A program made the position numbers and the translations under genes. A stretch of DNA of 64,000 bases from Pelosinus fermentans JBW45 (GTDB taxonomy: Bacteria > Bacillota > Negativicutes > DSM-13327), in contig NZ_CP010978.1 in NCBI RefSeq assembly GCF_000271665.2, forward strand, positions 5,104,501 to 5,168,500, in the 5' to 3' direction. Below the pieces are notes generated by a model that saw only the letters and a program-made list of their open reading frames with translations, did not search any database and had not been told where the DNA came from. Below are positions 33,943-41,908 of this stretch, in pieces (the first letter of the stretch is position 1; each line of letters opens with the position of its first letter).

Positions 33943-34845
33943 ATGATGTATTGTATTGCAAAAAACAAATATCCCTTGAAATATTTTTCTTGCGGAAAGC
34001 TGATCAGCGATGAGCCTTTTTTGCATTTACGAAGAAACCTTGACACCTTTGTTCTTCTGGTCGGCTCTAAAGGTACCTTATATATCGCCCAAGATGATCA
34101 GCCTTATGAATTAAAACCAAACCAGTTTATGCTGCTATTTCCTGGGCACGAGCACTATGGCTACCGTGAATCAGAGCCCGGACTTCACTATTACTGGTGC
34201 CATTTTCAAACATGTCATAACCAGTACAAATTTCTGACAGAACAGCAAATGAACCAATATCTGCATATTGAAAAAAACACTGTCGCCGATAGCATTCTTA
34301 AAACGTATTACATCCTGCCTCAATTCGGAGAAATTCTGATTAAAAATCGCATTGACCTGATTTTTAATCAACTATTGGATTTATCCAACCGCAATTACTA
34401 TTCTAAAACCATCGTCACCAACTATACACTGAGTTTGCTGCTTATGGAGCTTTCACAAAACTTCATCGATACTTCTACCCCCAAAATACAGGACATTTCA
34501 AACAGCAATTACAAAATCGCAGAAATAGCTGAATGGATTAGAGTCAATTACAATACGGACCTTTCCGTAAAAAAAATTGCTGATAAATTTGGTTATAATC
34601 CCGATTATCTTTCCTTAGTTTTCAAAAAGTTCACTGGTTATCCACTGCTTAAATATTTGAATCGATTAAAAATCTCTGAGGCAAAACAACTACTGCTTAA
34701 TTCTTCGGCAAACATTAAAGAAATTGCAAATGCCACTGGGTTTATTGATGAGAAAAACTTCATGAAGCTCTTTAAAAAAATGGAATCTTTAACACCAACC
34801 CAATATCGAAACACCTTCTTTTGTAAGCACTTCAATAAAAACTAA
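33943..34845 (+). CDS. AraC-family transcriptional regulator
   Basis: An N-terminal cupin-like sugar-binding domain (FVLLVGSKGTLYIAQDDQPYELKPNQFMLLFPGHEHYGY, residues about 35-75) and a C-terminal double HTH: IAEWIRVNYNTDLSVKKIADKFGYNPDYLSLVFKKFTGYPLLKYLNRLKISEAKQLL and IKEIANATGFIDEKNFMKLFKKMESLTPTQYR. About 300 residues. Start uncertain: ATG 33943 is 11 bases after AGGTGG; GTG 33928 overlaps that site. Divergent from the GH127 gene, which it probably activates in response to an arabinose-containing sugar. Confidence 0.88.
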   Translation: MMYCIAKNKYPLKYFSCGKLISDEPFLHLRRNLDTFVLLVGSKGTLYIAQDDQPYELKPNQFMLLFPGHEHYGYRESEPGLHYYWCHFQTCHNQYKFLTEQQMNQYLHIEKNTVADSILKTYYILPQFGEILIKNRIDLIFNQLLDLSNRNYYSKTIVTNYTLSLLLMELSQNFIDTSTPKIQDISNSNYKIAEIAEWIRVNYNTDLSVKKIADKFGYNPDYLSLVFKKFTGYPLLKYLNRLKISEAKQLLLNSSANIKEIANATGFIDEKNFMKLFKKMESLTPTQYRNTFFCKHFNKN

Positions 34846-34904
34846 TTTTAAAGATATAACATCAGAGGATCTTGCTTGTAGATATAAATTTGTACAAAAA
34901 GAAA

Positions 34905-34927
34905 AAGCCGAACGCAGCGTTCAACTT
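34905..34927 (-). terminator. Intrinsic terminator of the 64-aa gene
   Basis: AAGTTGAACG and CGTTCGGCTT (minus strand) form a 10-bp stem with two G-U pairs around a 3-base loop, followed by TTTC and T-rich sequence, 8 bases past the stop at 34936. Confidence 0.65.
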
Positions 34928-34935
34928 AAGTTATC

Positions 34936-35130
34936 TTAGATATTTCTGTTATAAAATTCTTTCCGAATAAATTCAGCACATTTATTCAGTATAGTTTCAA
35001 GTTGTTTATCAATCTCAGAGGTATCTTTATTTTCTTTTTTTAAGCTATCAATCTCCTGACTTAACTCTGAGATGGTATTACATATTTTATCATATTCTAT
35101 TTTCTTTTGAACTGATAGTTTATAACTCAC
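34936..35130 (-). CDS. Small coiled-coil protein, possibly Spo0E-like
   Basis: A 64-residue helical protein starting at GTG 35130 with AAGGA eight bases upstream. Residues 8-62 form two predicted helices with heptad spacing; the segment ELSQEIDSLKKE resembles the SQELDxLI core of Spo0E-family phosphatases but the LI positions are not kept, and the following helix is longer. I would treat it as a hypothetical coiled coil with a weak Spo0E resemblance. Divergent from the XRE gene at 35279. Confidence 0.5.
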   Translation of the reverse strand: MSYKLSVQKKIEYDKICNTISELSQEIDSLKKENKDTSEIDKQLETILNKCAEFIRKEFYNRNI

Positions 35131-35278
35131 ATAACCATTCCTTTTTAAAAATTACTCAGTATTCCACATTATACCATATCTTTCTTTGTGTTAGAAATAT
35201 TTATTCCATTTTAAAGAAGTGCAAAAATTTGCATTGCTCTCTATAATTAATAGTACTAATTATTGGGAGTGTAACCTT

Positions 35279-35548
35279 GTGCGAAAAAAAGATACCGATA
35301 AATTTTTTTCAGTATATAGAGAAATTGGTAGAAAGATTGCATTTTATCGTAATCTTCGTGGTTTGAGTCAGGAGGAACTTGCAGCAAAAATTGAAGTTAG
35401 CACAAGTCATCTTTCTAAAATAGAGGCTCTAAATACAAATATAAGCTTTTCACTTGATATGCTTTTGTTGATCGCCGAAGGTTTAGACGTGGATATCGCA
35501 GCATTCTTTAATACAACAGAAGTACAAAATCCTTATATGAGAAAATAA
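35279..35548 (+). CDS. XRE-family HTH regulator, short
   Basis: An 89-residue single-domain regulator. HTH: IGRKIAFYRNLRGLSQEELAAKIEVSTSHLSKIEALN (residues about 15-50), then FSLDMLLLIAEGLDVDIAAFFN. No sensory domain, so it is a minimal Cro-like repressor. GTG 35279 is chosen because GGGAG lies 9 bases upstream, while the longer frame from 35219 has no ribosome site. Divergent from a coiled-coil protein. Confidence 0.85.
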   Translation: MRKKDTDKFFSVYREIGRKIAFYRNLRGLSQEELAAKIEVSTSHLSKIEALNTNISFSLDMLLLIAEGLDVDIAAFFNTTEVQNPYMRK

Positions 35549-35635
35549 CAAGTAGCACCGGATTATCGGTGCTACTTGTTTATGATTATATGATAAATAT
35601 GCAAAATATTTTTATTCAAGTGCGAGGACTAAAAG

Positions 35636-35815
35636 TTAAGTTAGAGTTGCAGGATCTATATAAACTCCTATAGAAACTCCATACAATACAATCGCTGTTA
35701 AAGCAAGCAAGAATAAGATATATCCACCAATTATGACTTTCTTATCAAAGCTCTCGTTGGGATCTTCTTTCCTTGTTGTTTCACAATATCCGTCGTGACA
35801 ACAGGTATTAGCCAT
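35636..35815 (-). CDS. Small single-pass membrane protein, 59 aa
   Basis: MANTCCHDGYCETTRKEDPNESF leads with three Cys and many polar residues; residues about 27-50 (KVIIGGYILFLLALTAIVLYGVSIGVY) are one membrane helix. AAGGAG is 8 bases upstream of ATG 35815. The N-terminal CC...C cluster could bind a metal. No family recognised. Confidence 0.6.
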   Translation of the reverse strand: MANTCCHDGYCETTRKEDPNESFDKKVIIGGYILFLLALTAIVLYGVSIGVYIDPATLT

Positions 35816-35946
35816 TATAATCACTCCTTTCGAACTGAATTAGTAGCTTTAATGTAAATATATAACAATCAATAATCATTGTCAATTAGAAAGTTTATTC
35901 CGTTAAAAGGCACAATTTTGATAATTGTAAAAATTTATACCCTACT

Positions 35947-36573
35947 TTAATCCTTCCGATTCTTATTCTCTTCGTCCAGTGGTTTCATTGCGGGTTGCAT
36001 CGTTGGCATTAAGGAGTTGCTAGAATATCCGAACTCATGTTTTTGTTCTATTTTCAAAACAGTAAGAAGGATCGCCCGCATAACGATTGCGACGATTGTC
36101 ATAATAAAAAAAGTGTAGTAATACTGCCAATTGTACAGCCGAAGAATATCAAATTTTACTAGCACTGGAAGAAGGAGAAAAGAGTAACCCGCTTCAACGA
36201 TAACGGTCCAGAGGAAGAATTTTTTCCATGACCGACAATATTGGTATACTAACATAAATCCTAATGGCACAATCGTTAAATCGTTCAAAAATAATGCTTG
36301 ACCAAAAGGTAATGGTTTTACACTGTAGCTCCAAAGAGCAGCAGAGGATCCAGCATCATCCATAATTAACCTGAAAACCGCTATAAACGAGCCGAACAAG
36401 AGTATTTGCGTTAAATAACGTTTATTCACATACTTCCACCAAATTGCATATGCGATTGCGATACTGCCAATGATAAACCACCACCGAACCGTAAAGAGAT
36501 TTATATACCAATCTGTGAGTTGGTATCCCCACAATTCAAATGTAGAGTTATGAATCATGTCAATAATATCCAT
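35947..36573 (-). CDS. CBO0543-family membrane protein
   Basis: A 208-residue integral membrane protein with five or six hydrophobic segments, WWFIIGSIAIAYAIWW and RLIMDDAGSSAALWSYSVKPLPFG being family-like landmarks, followed by NDLTIVPLGFMLVYQYC and a polar C-terminal tail (KPLDEENKNRKD). The family is widespread in spore-forming Firmicutes and of unknown function. AGGAG precedes the ATG. It is a candidate relative of the cut membrane protein at 1-243. Confidence 0.75.
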   Translation of the reverse strand: MDIIDMIHNSTFELWGYQLTDWYINLFTVRWWFIIGSIAIAYAIWWKYVNKRYLTQILLFGSFIAVFRLIMDDAGSSAALWSYSVKPLPFGQALFLNDLTIVPLGFMLVYQYCRSWKKFFLWTVIVEAGYSFLLLPVLVKFDILRLYNWQYYYTFFIMTIVAIVMRAILLTVLKIEQKHEFGYSSNSLMPTMQPAMKPLDEENKNRKD

Positions 36574-36695
36574 GGAAGTCTCCTCCCTTTTTTCGCATCA
36601 GCCTTAGATTACCCTGCGGTTGAATAATCTATGCGTGGACTAGATCGTTACGTGGATATTATGAATTTTACTAATGAACTATTCGACTTATTCCT

Positions 36696-37595
36696 TTACG
36701 ATTTTTCTTGTACCAAATAGGTAGATGAAAGTCGTTTTTTTTCTAAATTGGGATATACAATTCCCAGGAGAATAAATAGAATGCCGATCCATTGTGAAGA
36801 GTGCACAGTTTCACGGAGAACCAGCGTAGACATGAGTACAGCCATTGGCAGTTCCGAAGCACTCAAGATATTACCTAAACTGCGCACTTTGGGCATACCA
36901 ATATTGAACAATATTGGTGGAATCACTGACCCAAAGAGTCCTGTAAAAATTCCATAGCTAATAAGCCCCTTTGCCAGTACTCCATTAAAGAGAAATGCCG
37001 GGGGCATCAGTACAAAAACAACTATGGTCGCTCCACTCGTCATAATTGCACTTTTATAGATCGGGTGGACAGGAATGCTGCTAAGTCCACTCACATAAAT
37101 AAAAGTAGCAAAGGATAGTGCAGCAGATAGTCCCCATAGTATTCCAATCCAGGAAAAAGAAATGCCGCTTTTAAGAACGCCAGAAGCAAGGACCGAACCA
37201 AAAAGTATAATCCCAATCGCAATAATATTTTTTCGGCTCGGAATATTATTATCAAGTACATACCGTAAACCAAGGCTTATCCAGATAAATTGCAAAAGTA
37301 GAATGATTGCCAATGAAGCATTAATATATCCAAGGGATTGATTATAAAAAATACCCGTTAACCCCATTGGCATCCCACTGATAAGAAGAAGCATCCATTG
37401 TTTCGCTGATAGTTTTATCTTAGGAACAAAGGCGGCCACCATCCATAACATAACTGCTCCACAAAAATATTGACTGCCAGTTACCTCACTGACTATGAAA
37501 CTCTCTCTGTATGCAAGCTTCACAAAGGTTGAAACAACGCCATATGAACATCCACCAAGAAAAACTAGAATCGAATATTTCCAAAGTCCCATCAT
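36696..37595 (-). CDS. EamA-family (DMT) transporter
   Basis: About 299 residues with ten predicted membrane helices in two repeated EamA halves (GLWKYSILVFLGGCSYGVVSTFVKLAYRESF and later SWIGILWGLSAALSFATFIYVSGLSS; TGLFGSVIPPILFNIGMPKVRSLGNILSASELPMAVLMSTLVLRETVHSSQWIGI). Drug/metabolite exporters of this type efflux amino acids or similar solutes; the substrate is unknown. ATG 37595 is used because AGGAGG lies 7 bases upstream. A leader with a strong terminator precedes it, so it is probably controlled by attenuation. Confidence 0.88.
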   Translation of the reverse strand: MMGLWKYSILVFLGGCSYGVVSTFVKLAYRESFIVSEVTGSQYFCGAVMLWMVAAFVPKIKLSAKQWMLLLISGMPMGLTGIFYNQSLGYINASLAIILLLQFIWISLGLRYVLDNNIPSRKNIIAIGIILFGSVLASGVLKSGISFSWIGILWGLSAALSFATFIYVSGLSSIPVHPIYKSAIMTSGATIVVFVLMPPAFLFNGVLAKGLISYGIFTGLFGSVIPPILFNIGMPKVRSLGNILSASELPMAVLMSTLVLRETVHSSQWIGILFILLGIVYPNLEKKRLSSTYLVQEKS

Positions 37596-37732
37596 CCAAA
37601 ATCCTCCTGTTGCATAAAATAAAAACGCCACCCATCCCTTAATAAAGAGATGAGTGGCGAAATGAAAATTTAGATTTTCAGAAAGTCCACCTACCGCATG
37701 GTTGTTTATGCAGTTTTGCGACTATGTTATTT
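37596..37732 (-). promoter_or_regulatory. Leader RNA with terminator, riboswitch or attenuator candidate
   Basis: A 137-base transcribed leader ends in a 13-bp terminator stem (37647-37659 / 37626-37638 on the plus strand, two G-U pairs) followed by TTTTT, lying 20 bases before the ribosome site of the EamA gene. An upstream GGTGG (near 37688-37692) can pair with CCACT of the terminator's 5' arm, forming an antiterminator that encloses a small hairpin (TGAAAA/TTTTCA). A GCAT-N8-ATGC stem lies further upstream. It does not match any riboswitch consensus I can recall, including T-box, SAM, purine, guanidine or preQ1. Confidence 0.5.
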
Positions 37733-37738
37733 TTAATA

Positions 37739-37767
37739 ATTATAGTCCCACATATAGGAACTGTCAA
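37739..37767 (-). promoter_or_regulatory. Consensus sigma-A promoter of the EamA leader
   Basis: On the minus strand TTGACA (37767-37762) and TATAAT (37744-37739) are both perfect and separated by 17 bases. It points to a leader that begins about 137 bases before the EamA ATG. Confidence 0.75.
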
Positions 37768-37975
37768 GAACTAGACGTTTTCAGGGTCTACCCTAGTATT
37801 TGTGATTAGGTCTGTAGCTAATAATAGCATGTGTTATATCATTGAACATAAAGTGATTTTAAACGCACTATTTTCTATGAATATTATACTATAGATCTGC
37901 TGAAAATTTAAAACTGTAAAATTTTGGAATTGTTTGATATAATTGTTTATAGATTACGTGAGAGAAGGTGGATTA

Positions 37976-38689
37976 ATGAAAATTGTAGTTATTAATGGAA
38001 GTCATAGAGGAAAAGATGGCAATACCAATATAATAGTTACCGCCCTTTTAAAAGGAGCGCAAGAAGCAGGGGCGGAAACAGCAAATATTTTTTTGGCGGA
38101 AAAGGAAATTAAATTTTGCAAGGCTTGTAAGGCCTGTTGGTTCAATAGTCCAGGAAAGTGCGTGATTAAAGATGATATGGCTGAGATAATAGCTCTTATG
38201 GAAGGCGCAGATATTCGTGTATTAGCTACACCGCTCTATTTTGACAATATCTCAAGTATGTTAAAAGTCTTTATGGACCGAATGATAGTGACAGCCAGTC
38301 CTTATTGGGGAACGGATAAAGATGGGGAATGCCGACATTTAACAACCAGTTTACCTCCGAAACTTATAATGATAGCCAACTGCGGCTATCCCGAAAGATC
38401 CCACTTTCAAGTGATCTCTCACTGGATTAGAAGACATGCGCGCAATATAAATACTGAGATAATCGGTGAAATATATGCTTCACAGGGTGCTCTTCTGAGT
38501 ACCAGCGAAGCTGCGGTGAGGCCTATTATTTCTAGCTATCTGAAAGTACTAGAAACTGCAGGTAAAGAAATTGCTACCGACATGAAGTTGACAGAGGAAA
38601 CTGCGAAATTGTTGGAAAAAAACTTTATTCCCAATGAAATTTACATCCAAGAAGTTAAGCGATATGTTGATGCTATATTGAAAAAATAG
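37976..38689 (+). CDS. FMN-reductase-like flavoprotein with Cys cluster
   Basis: A second flavodoxin-fold oxidoreductase of the iron-sulfur flavoprotein type: FMN loop NGSHRGKDGNTN (residues 7-18), Cys cluster CKACKACWFNSPGKC near 47-61, ATPLYFDNISSMLKVFMDRM near 85, and a C-terminal extension. 237 residues. SD AAGGTGG supports ATG 37976. Longer than the gene at 2703 and only distantly like it. Electron donor and acceptor unknown. Unlike the 2703 gene it has no adjacent regulator. Confidence 0.83.
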   Translation: MKIVVINGSHRGKDGNTNIIVTALLKGAQEAGAETANIFLAEKEIKFCKACKACWFNSPGKCVIKDDMAEIIALMEGADIRVLATPLYFDNISSMLKVFMDRMIVTASPYWGTDKDGECRHLTTSLPPKLIMIANCGYPERSHFQVISHWIRRHARNINTEIIGEIYASQGALLSTSEAAVRPIISSYLKVLETAGKEIATDMKLTEETAKLLEKNFIPNEIYIQEVKRYVDAILKK

Positions 38690-38706
38690 TTTTATTAATT
38701 TATACA

Positions 38707-38829
38707 TCATCCTCCCGCTTTCAGGTCGACAAGAGTCATACTCTTCTTTGTTATTCCCCGGATCTGCTTCGCACTTATTTGATTCAACGCCTTTTTTCCC
38801 TTGTCTTTTAAGGATTTCTTAGCCCGCAT
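38707..38829 (-). pseudogene. Possible short gene remnant, about 40 aa
   Basis: A minus-strand open frame of about 40 codons from ATG 38829 with coding-like composition (AKKSLKDKGKKALNQIS, then KSMTLVDLKAGG). The same frame continues upstream for about 13 codons without a start. It has no ribosome site, so I read it as the end of a decayed gene, in the otherwise empty 38690-38895 gap. Weak evidence. Confidence 0.2.
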
Positions 38830-38895
38830 TGCAACGATAGAATTCTTATTGAAATATTCATGAACCTAATAACAATCAAGTCGAGGAGGTTACAC

Positions 38896-39534
38896 ATGGA
38901 AATCATTGATCTTTCACAACTGATCCATGCTGAAATGCCAGTATTTCCAGGTGCCCCGCAGCCACAATTTCAACAAGTAGCCCGAGTGGAAACTAACGGA
39001 TTTCGAGTGGCCAATGCAACAATGAATTATCACGTAGGGACTCATATTGATGCTCCTGCTCATATGATAGCAAGTGGAAAAACACTAGATGCATTTTCCG
39101 TTCACCACTTTACCGGCCAAGCGGCAATTGCTGAATTTGCCGAGTTGTCATCTGAAACGATTACTTTGGAAGCTATCCAAAAGTATGAGCCGATCCTTCA
39201 CCAGATCGAATATTTACTTCTCAAAACTGGGTGGAGTAAATACTGGGGGAGTGAGCAGTACTTCAAAAACTATCCTACTCTTACCCCTGAAGCCGCCAAA
39301 TGGCTGACTAGTTTCCCACTGAAAGGAATTGGATTGGATGCGATTTCGATTGATCCAATCACCAGTACCGATTTTGAGATTCACCGAATTCTACTGGATA
39401 AAGAGATATTGATCGTGGAAAATTTAAGCAATTTAAATGCAATTGATGCAGATTTCTTTGAGTTCTTTAGCATGCCGCTTTGGATCAAACATGCCGATGG
39501 TTCACCAGTCAGAGCAATAGCTATGATTCGGTAA
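38896..39534 (+). CDS. Cyclase-family (kynurenine formamidase-like) hydrolase
   Basis: Metal-dependent hydrolase of the cyclase family (Pfam PF04199), whose members include kynurenine formamidase. IIDLSQLIHAEMPVFPGAP opens the fold; NYHVGTHIDAPAHMI (residues about 45-60) is the zinc-binding HxGTHxDxPxH motif; GIGLDAISIDPITSTDFEIHRILLDKEILIVENL near 145-175 carries the second conserved block with the catalytic His region. 212 residues. SD GAGGAGG before ATG 38896. No tryptophan-degradation partner is nearby, so the substrate is open. Confidence 0.85.
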   Translation: MEIIDLSQLIHAEMPVFPGAPQPQFQQVARVETNGFRVANATMNYHVGTHIDAPAHMIASGKTLDAFSVHHFTGQAAIAEFAELSSETITLEAIQKYEPILHQIEYLLLKTGWSKYWGSEQYFKNYPTLTPEAAKWLTSFPLKGIGLDAISIDPITSTDFEIHRILLDKEILIVENLSNLNAIDADFFEFFSMPLWIKHADGSPVRAIAMIR

Positions 39535-39726
39535 TTCATATATATATATTCATCTCTCTATTTCGTTAGCCCGCTGCCTGCCTTTGTGCCTGTCACATGG
39601 TATAATAGGAAAATACCGAAGCGTGACCGCCAGAGATATGACGATGCTTCTAGGTATATGGAGCTTGTGCATAGCAGGCCCAATAACAAAATCAGTGCAT
39701 CCATAAGAATTTCTTTAAAATATACA

Positions 39727-39762
39727 AAAAAGCGTGACAGCTTCGATACATGCCACGCTTTT
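39727..39762. terminator. Intrinsic terminator hairpin
   Basis: AAAAGCGTG (39728-39736) and CACGCTTTT (39754-39762) form a stem with A- and T-tracts. It is 193 bases past the cyclase gene on the plus strand, with no gene seen between; it may serve transcripts from either side. Confidence 0.5.
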
Positions 39763-39780
39763 CTTAATTTAAACAAAAGA

Positions 39781-39825
39781 TATCGCTAGTCTATACATTC
39801 CTAGTAGGAGTATAAACTAGCGATA
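39781..39825 (-). terminator. Hairpin downstream of the 46-aa gene
   Basis: TATCGCTAGT (39781-39790) and ACTAGCGATA (39816-39825) pair fully, and TATAC/GTATA extends the stem inward with one mismatch. On the minus strand TCTTTTGTTT follows, so it likely ends the 39882-40022 transcript. Confidence 0.55.
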
Positions 39826-39881
39826 GTAGTGTGTAGTGTTAAGGTCTCTGGAGAAAGTGAACCATATTTCTTTACTAAAAG

Positions 39882-40022
39882 CTACGCTTTTACATCAACG
39901 ATATTGTTTGCTTTTGCAGTTTCTGGCTTATTAGCTTCAATCTTTTTAGATACTAGATTCTTTTTTTGCAGATTCGTGTAGTATAGGCTATTAATGTTTG
40001 TATTGATTGCTGGTATTGCCAT
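39882..40022 (-). CDS. 46-aa protein with flagellin-like N-terminus
   Basis: A short gene with a strong ribosome site (AGGAGG eight bases before ATG 40022) and a hairpin after it. The protein begins MAIPAINTNINSLYYTNLQKK and ends in a Lys/Glu/Ala-rich tail. INTNINSL is the opening motif of flagellins (INTNxxSLNAQxNL), but the protein stops before any D1 core. It might be a flagellin-like export-signal peptide, a decayed flagellin start, or unrelated. No flagellar gene is adjacent. Confidence 0.6.
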   Translation of the reverse strand: MAIPAINTNINSLYYTNLQKKNLVSKKIEANKPETAKANNIVDVKA

Positions 40023-40243
40023 TATATTCTCCTCCTTTCCTTTTTATTAATTTTATTGGGGGAACAATTACTGTATCGTCTCCTCAAATTTGAAATACAT
40101 TTAAATTTCTCTTTGATATTCCTTTATTCCAAAAAATTAAACTTTTATCAGTTTTATCCCAGTTAGTTTATTTATTTTTAAACGGTATTAAAATTCTTCC
40201 CCTTAAGGCATATCATTTGATCAAAGCAGGTGGTTTTGCGTTT

Positions 40244-40270
40244 GGGACAAAGTTCCTGTCCTCTTGTCCC
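40244..40270. repeat. REP-like GGGACAA-palindrome
   Basis: GGGACAA (40244-40250) and TTGTCCC (40264-40270) enclose AGTTCCTGTCCTC. This resembles, from memory, REP-like palindromes GGGACA...TGTCCC scattered in anaerobic Firmicutes and often moved by Y1-type transposases. Single copy here; no transposase in the window. The gap 40023-40487 contains no gene. Confidence 0.4.
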
Positions 40271-40362
40271 CCTTCCAAAAGAAGATCGCACCAAACAATT
40301 TTTATCCCGTTATATTTCATTAATTGAATATAATATCTAATGGATTCGCTGGCGTAAATACC

Positions 40363-40396
40363 AATCACCCAGGTTTTTCATAAAGCCTGGGTGATT
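40363..40396 (+). terminator. Intrinsic terminator hairpin
   Basis: AATCACCCAGG (40363-40373) and CCTGGGTGATT (40386-40396) pair perfectly, followed by CTTGTT. No upstream plus-strand gene is visible within 800 bases, so what it terminates is unclear. Confidence 0.5.
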
Positions 40397-40487
40397 CTTG
40401 TTGCCCATATATCTTACTGTAGCTGAGGAATCGGATATTGCCTAATTGTTTCCATCATGATATTCTGGTTAAAAAGGATGTGTAGAA

Positions 40488-41021
40488 ATGATTAAGAAAT
40501 CATGGACGACCCTTATCGTCGTCAGTTTATGTATGCTTATTTTTAATGCCTCTCCCGTCAATGCGGCTCCTGCTGACGTCATCCAAGAAGAATCAGCTCC
40601 TCCTCAAAGCCAAGAGCAGCTTGCAGAGATTTTTACAACTTTTTCAGAAATCAACACCGCCCTTGAAAAGGATATAAAAGAGTACCAAGGGTTCATTGAC
40701 GATTATAGCAATGATCGCGTAACTCCAAGTGAGATGAATACGAATTTGTCGAAGTTGAATGAATCAATAAAGAACACCCGCAGTAAAACATATTCCTTGA
40801 ACGTTACTGGCAAATATGAAGATGATAAAATACAGCTGCTTCGAACTTGTGATATGCTCCATCAATCCCTGAAAGATATGAAAATAGCAGTAAGTCTTCG
40901 AAATACAGGCTACTTCTCAAAATCAAAGCAAGAGTTGCAGGATGCTGTACAATTCAAAGCTTTAACCTGGAAGCACATACATGAAGATCTCCATAGTGAT
41001 GGCTACATTCCTGCCAATTAG
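40488..41021 (+). CDS. Secreted hypothetical protein, 177 aa
   Basis: A signal peptide (MIKKSWTTLIVVSLCMLIFNASPVNA, cleavage near residue 26) precedes a polar, largely helical domain. The helices read like a four-helix or coiled arrangement (EQLAEIFTTFSEINTALEKDIKEYQGFIDDYSND..., KLNESIKNTRSKTYSL, DKIQLLRTCDMLHQSLKDMKIAVSL). One Cys (residue 124) is present. No family recognised. A terminator hairpin follows at 41023-41070. The downstream operon at 41237 is separate. Confidence 0.65.
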   Translation: MIKKSWTTLIVVSLCMLIFNASPVNAAPADVIQEESAPPQSQEQLAEIFTTFSEINTALEKDIKEYQGFIDDYSNDRVTPSEMNTNLSKLNESIKNTRSKTYSLNVTGKYEDDKIQLLRTCDMLHQSLKDMKIAVSLRNTGYFSKSKQELQDAVQFKALTWKHIHEDLHSDGYIPAN

Positions 41022-41022
41022 C

Positions 41023-41070
41023 AAAAGAGAAGCTGTCTGCCTAATATAAAGGCCGATGACTTCTCTTTTT
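41023..41070 (+). terminator. Intrinsic terminator of the 177-aa gene
   Basis: AAAAGAGAAG (41023-41032) pairs with CTTCTCTTTT (41060-41069), T-run following; begins right after the stop codon. Confidence 0.6.
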
Positions 41071-41236
41071 ACTAAGAAAAATAAAAATATGTACTATTTC
41101 TTCGTGACCTTCGCGGTTCATTATTATTTTTATATAACTTTTTAACCTTTTTTATAAAAATTTTAAGAATCCTTTAAAGCAGGTTTATACTCTTTTCTTA
41201 TAATAACCTCATAACAAATTCAAGGAGGTTATTATC

Positions 41237-41908
41237 ATGAACAAGATTCGCGTTTTATACGATGTTATGAACACAATGAAAGCCAAAGAGGAGGTAAAGG
41301 GTGTATTGCAAGTACAAGTAGAAAAAGACCAAGCAACGATCCTTTCTCTCCAAAATGAATTCGAAAAAAATTTATTAACAGGGAAAATGAAAACAAAAGT
41401 GACTGCGTCGCTGGATTATGAGGGAAGGATTCAAGGGCATCACACAGAAGATGCAGCTCCTTGCCCGCCGGAAAGAACGCACCATGATTGTTTGCATCAC
41501 ATGCATCACTTCTCTTCACACCGTCGCAGAGGGTTGAATGAGATATTCTCTAAATGGACTTTCGCTTTGAGTCTTTTAAACGCTTTACAATTTGAGGAAC
41601 GAGCAGGGAAAATCACAATGATATCACTAAGTGCCAATGATCTTCCGGAAGATATAAAAAAACTGTTTTCCGAAAGAATCAATCATGCAGGCAGACGCCA
41701 TGATCGAGGGCACGAACTCATAAAGGTGATTTCCTCCATAGATCATCTTGACATAAAGCTTAGCATATTCATCAATCCGAATTATGAAGTCGAAAAAGTC
41801 GTAGTTACAGCTGGCGGCAGTCAACTGGATGCACAAGATCATCAACATGATTTGAAGGCAAATGCCCAATTAATCCTTATACGGGAAGATGAAAACGATG
41901 CATCTTAA
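41237..41908 (+). CDS. Histidine-rich hypothetical protein, 223 aa
   Basis: I do not recognise this protein. It has no signal peptide or membrane helix. Residues 68-95 are rich in His and Cys (GHHTEDAAPCPPERTHHDC, then LHHMHHFSSH), a likely metal-binding loop dividing an N-terminal beta-rich part (GVLQVQVEKDQATILSL) from a C-terminal alpha/beta part (LPEDIKKLFSERI, IKLSIFINPNYEVEKVVV). It is the first gene of a four-gene operon with a ferredoxin, a His-rich sensor kinase and a response regulator. SD AAGGAGG precedes the ATG. A role in metal or redox sensing is plausible but inferred. Confidence 0.7.
   Translation: MNKIRVLYDVMNTMKAKEEVKGVLQVQVEKDQATILSLQNEFEKNLLTGKMKTKVTASLDYEGRIQGHHTEDAAPCPPERTHHDCLHHMHHFSSHRRRGLNEIFSKWTFALSLLNALQFEERAGKITMISLSANDLPEDIKKLFSERINHAGRRHDRGHELIKVISSIDHLDIKLSIFINPNYEVEKVVVTAGGSQLDAQDHQHDLKANAQLILIREDENDAS

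Noticed and set aside
39558-39776. 72-aa minus-strand frame with a hydrophobic segment
   Set aside because: No ribosome site and it runs through a terminator hairpin; treated as chance.
40244-40270. Possible insertion-sequence end
   Set aside because: Only one palindrome without transposase or matching partner.
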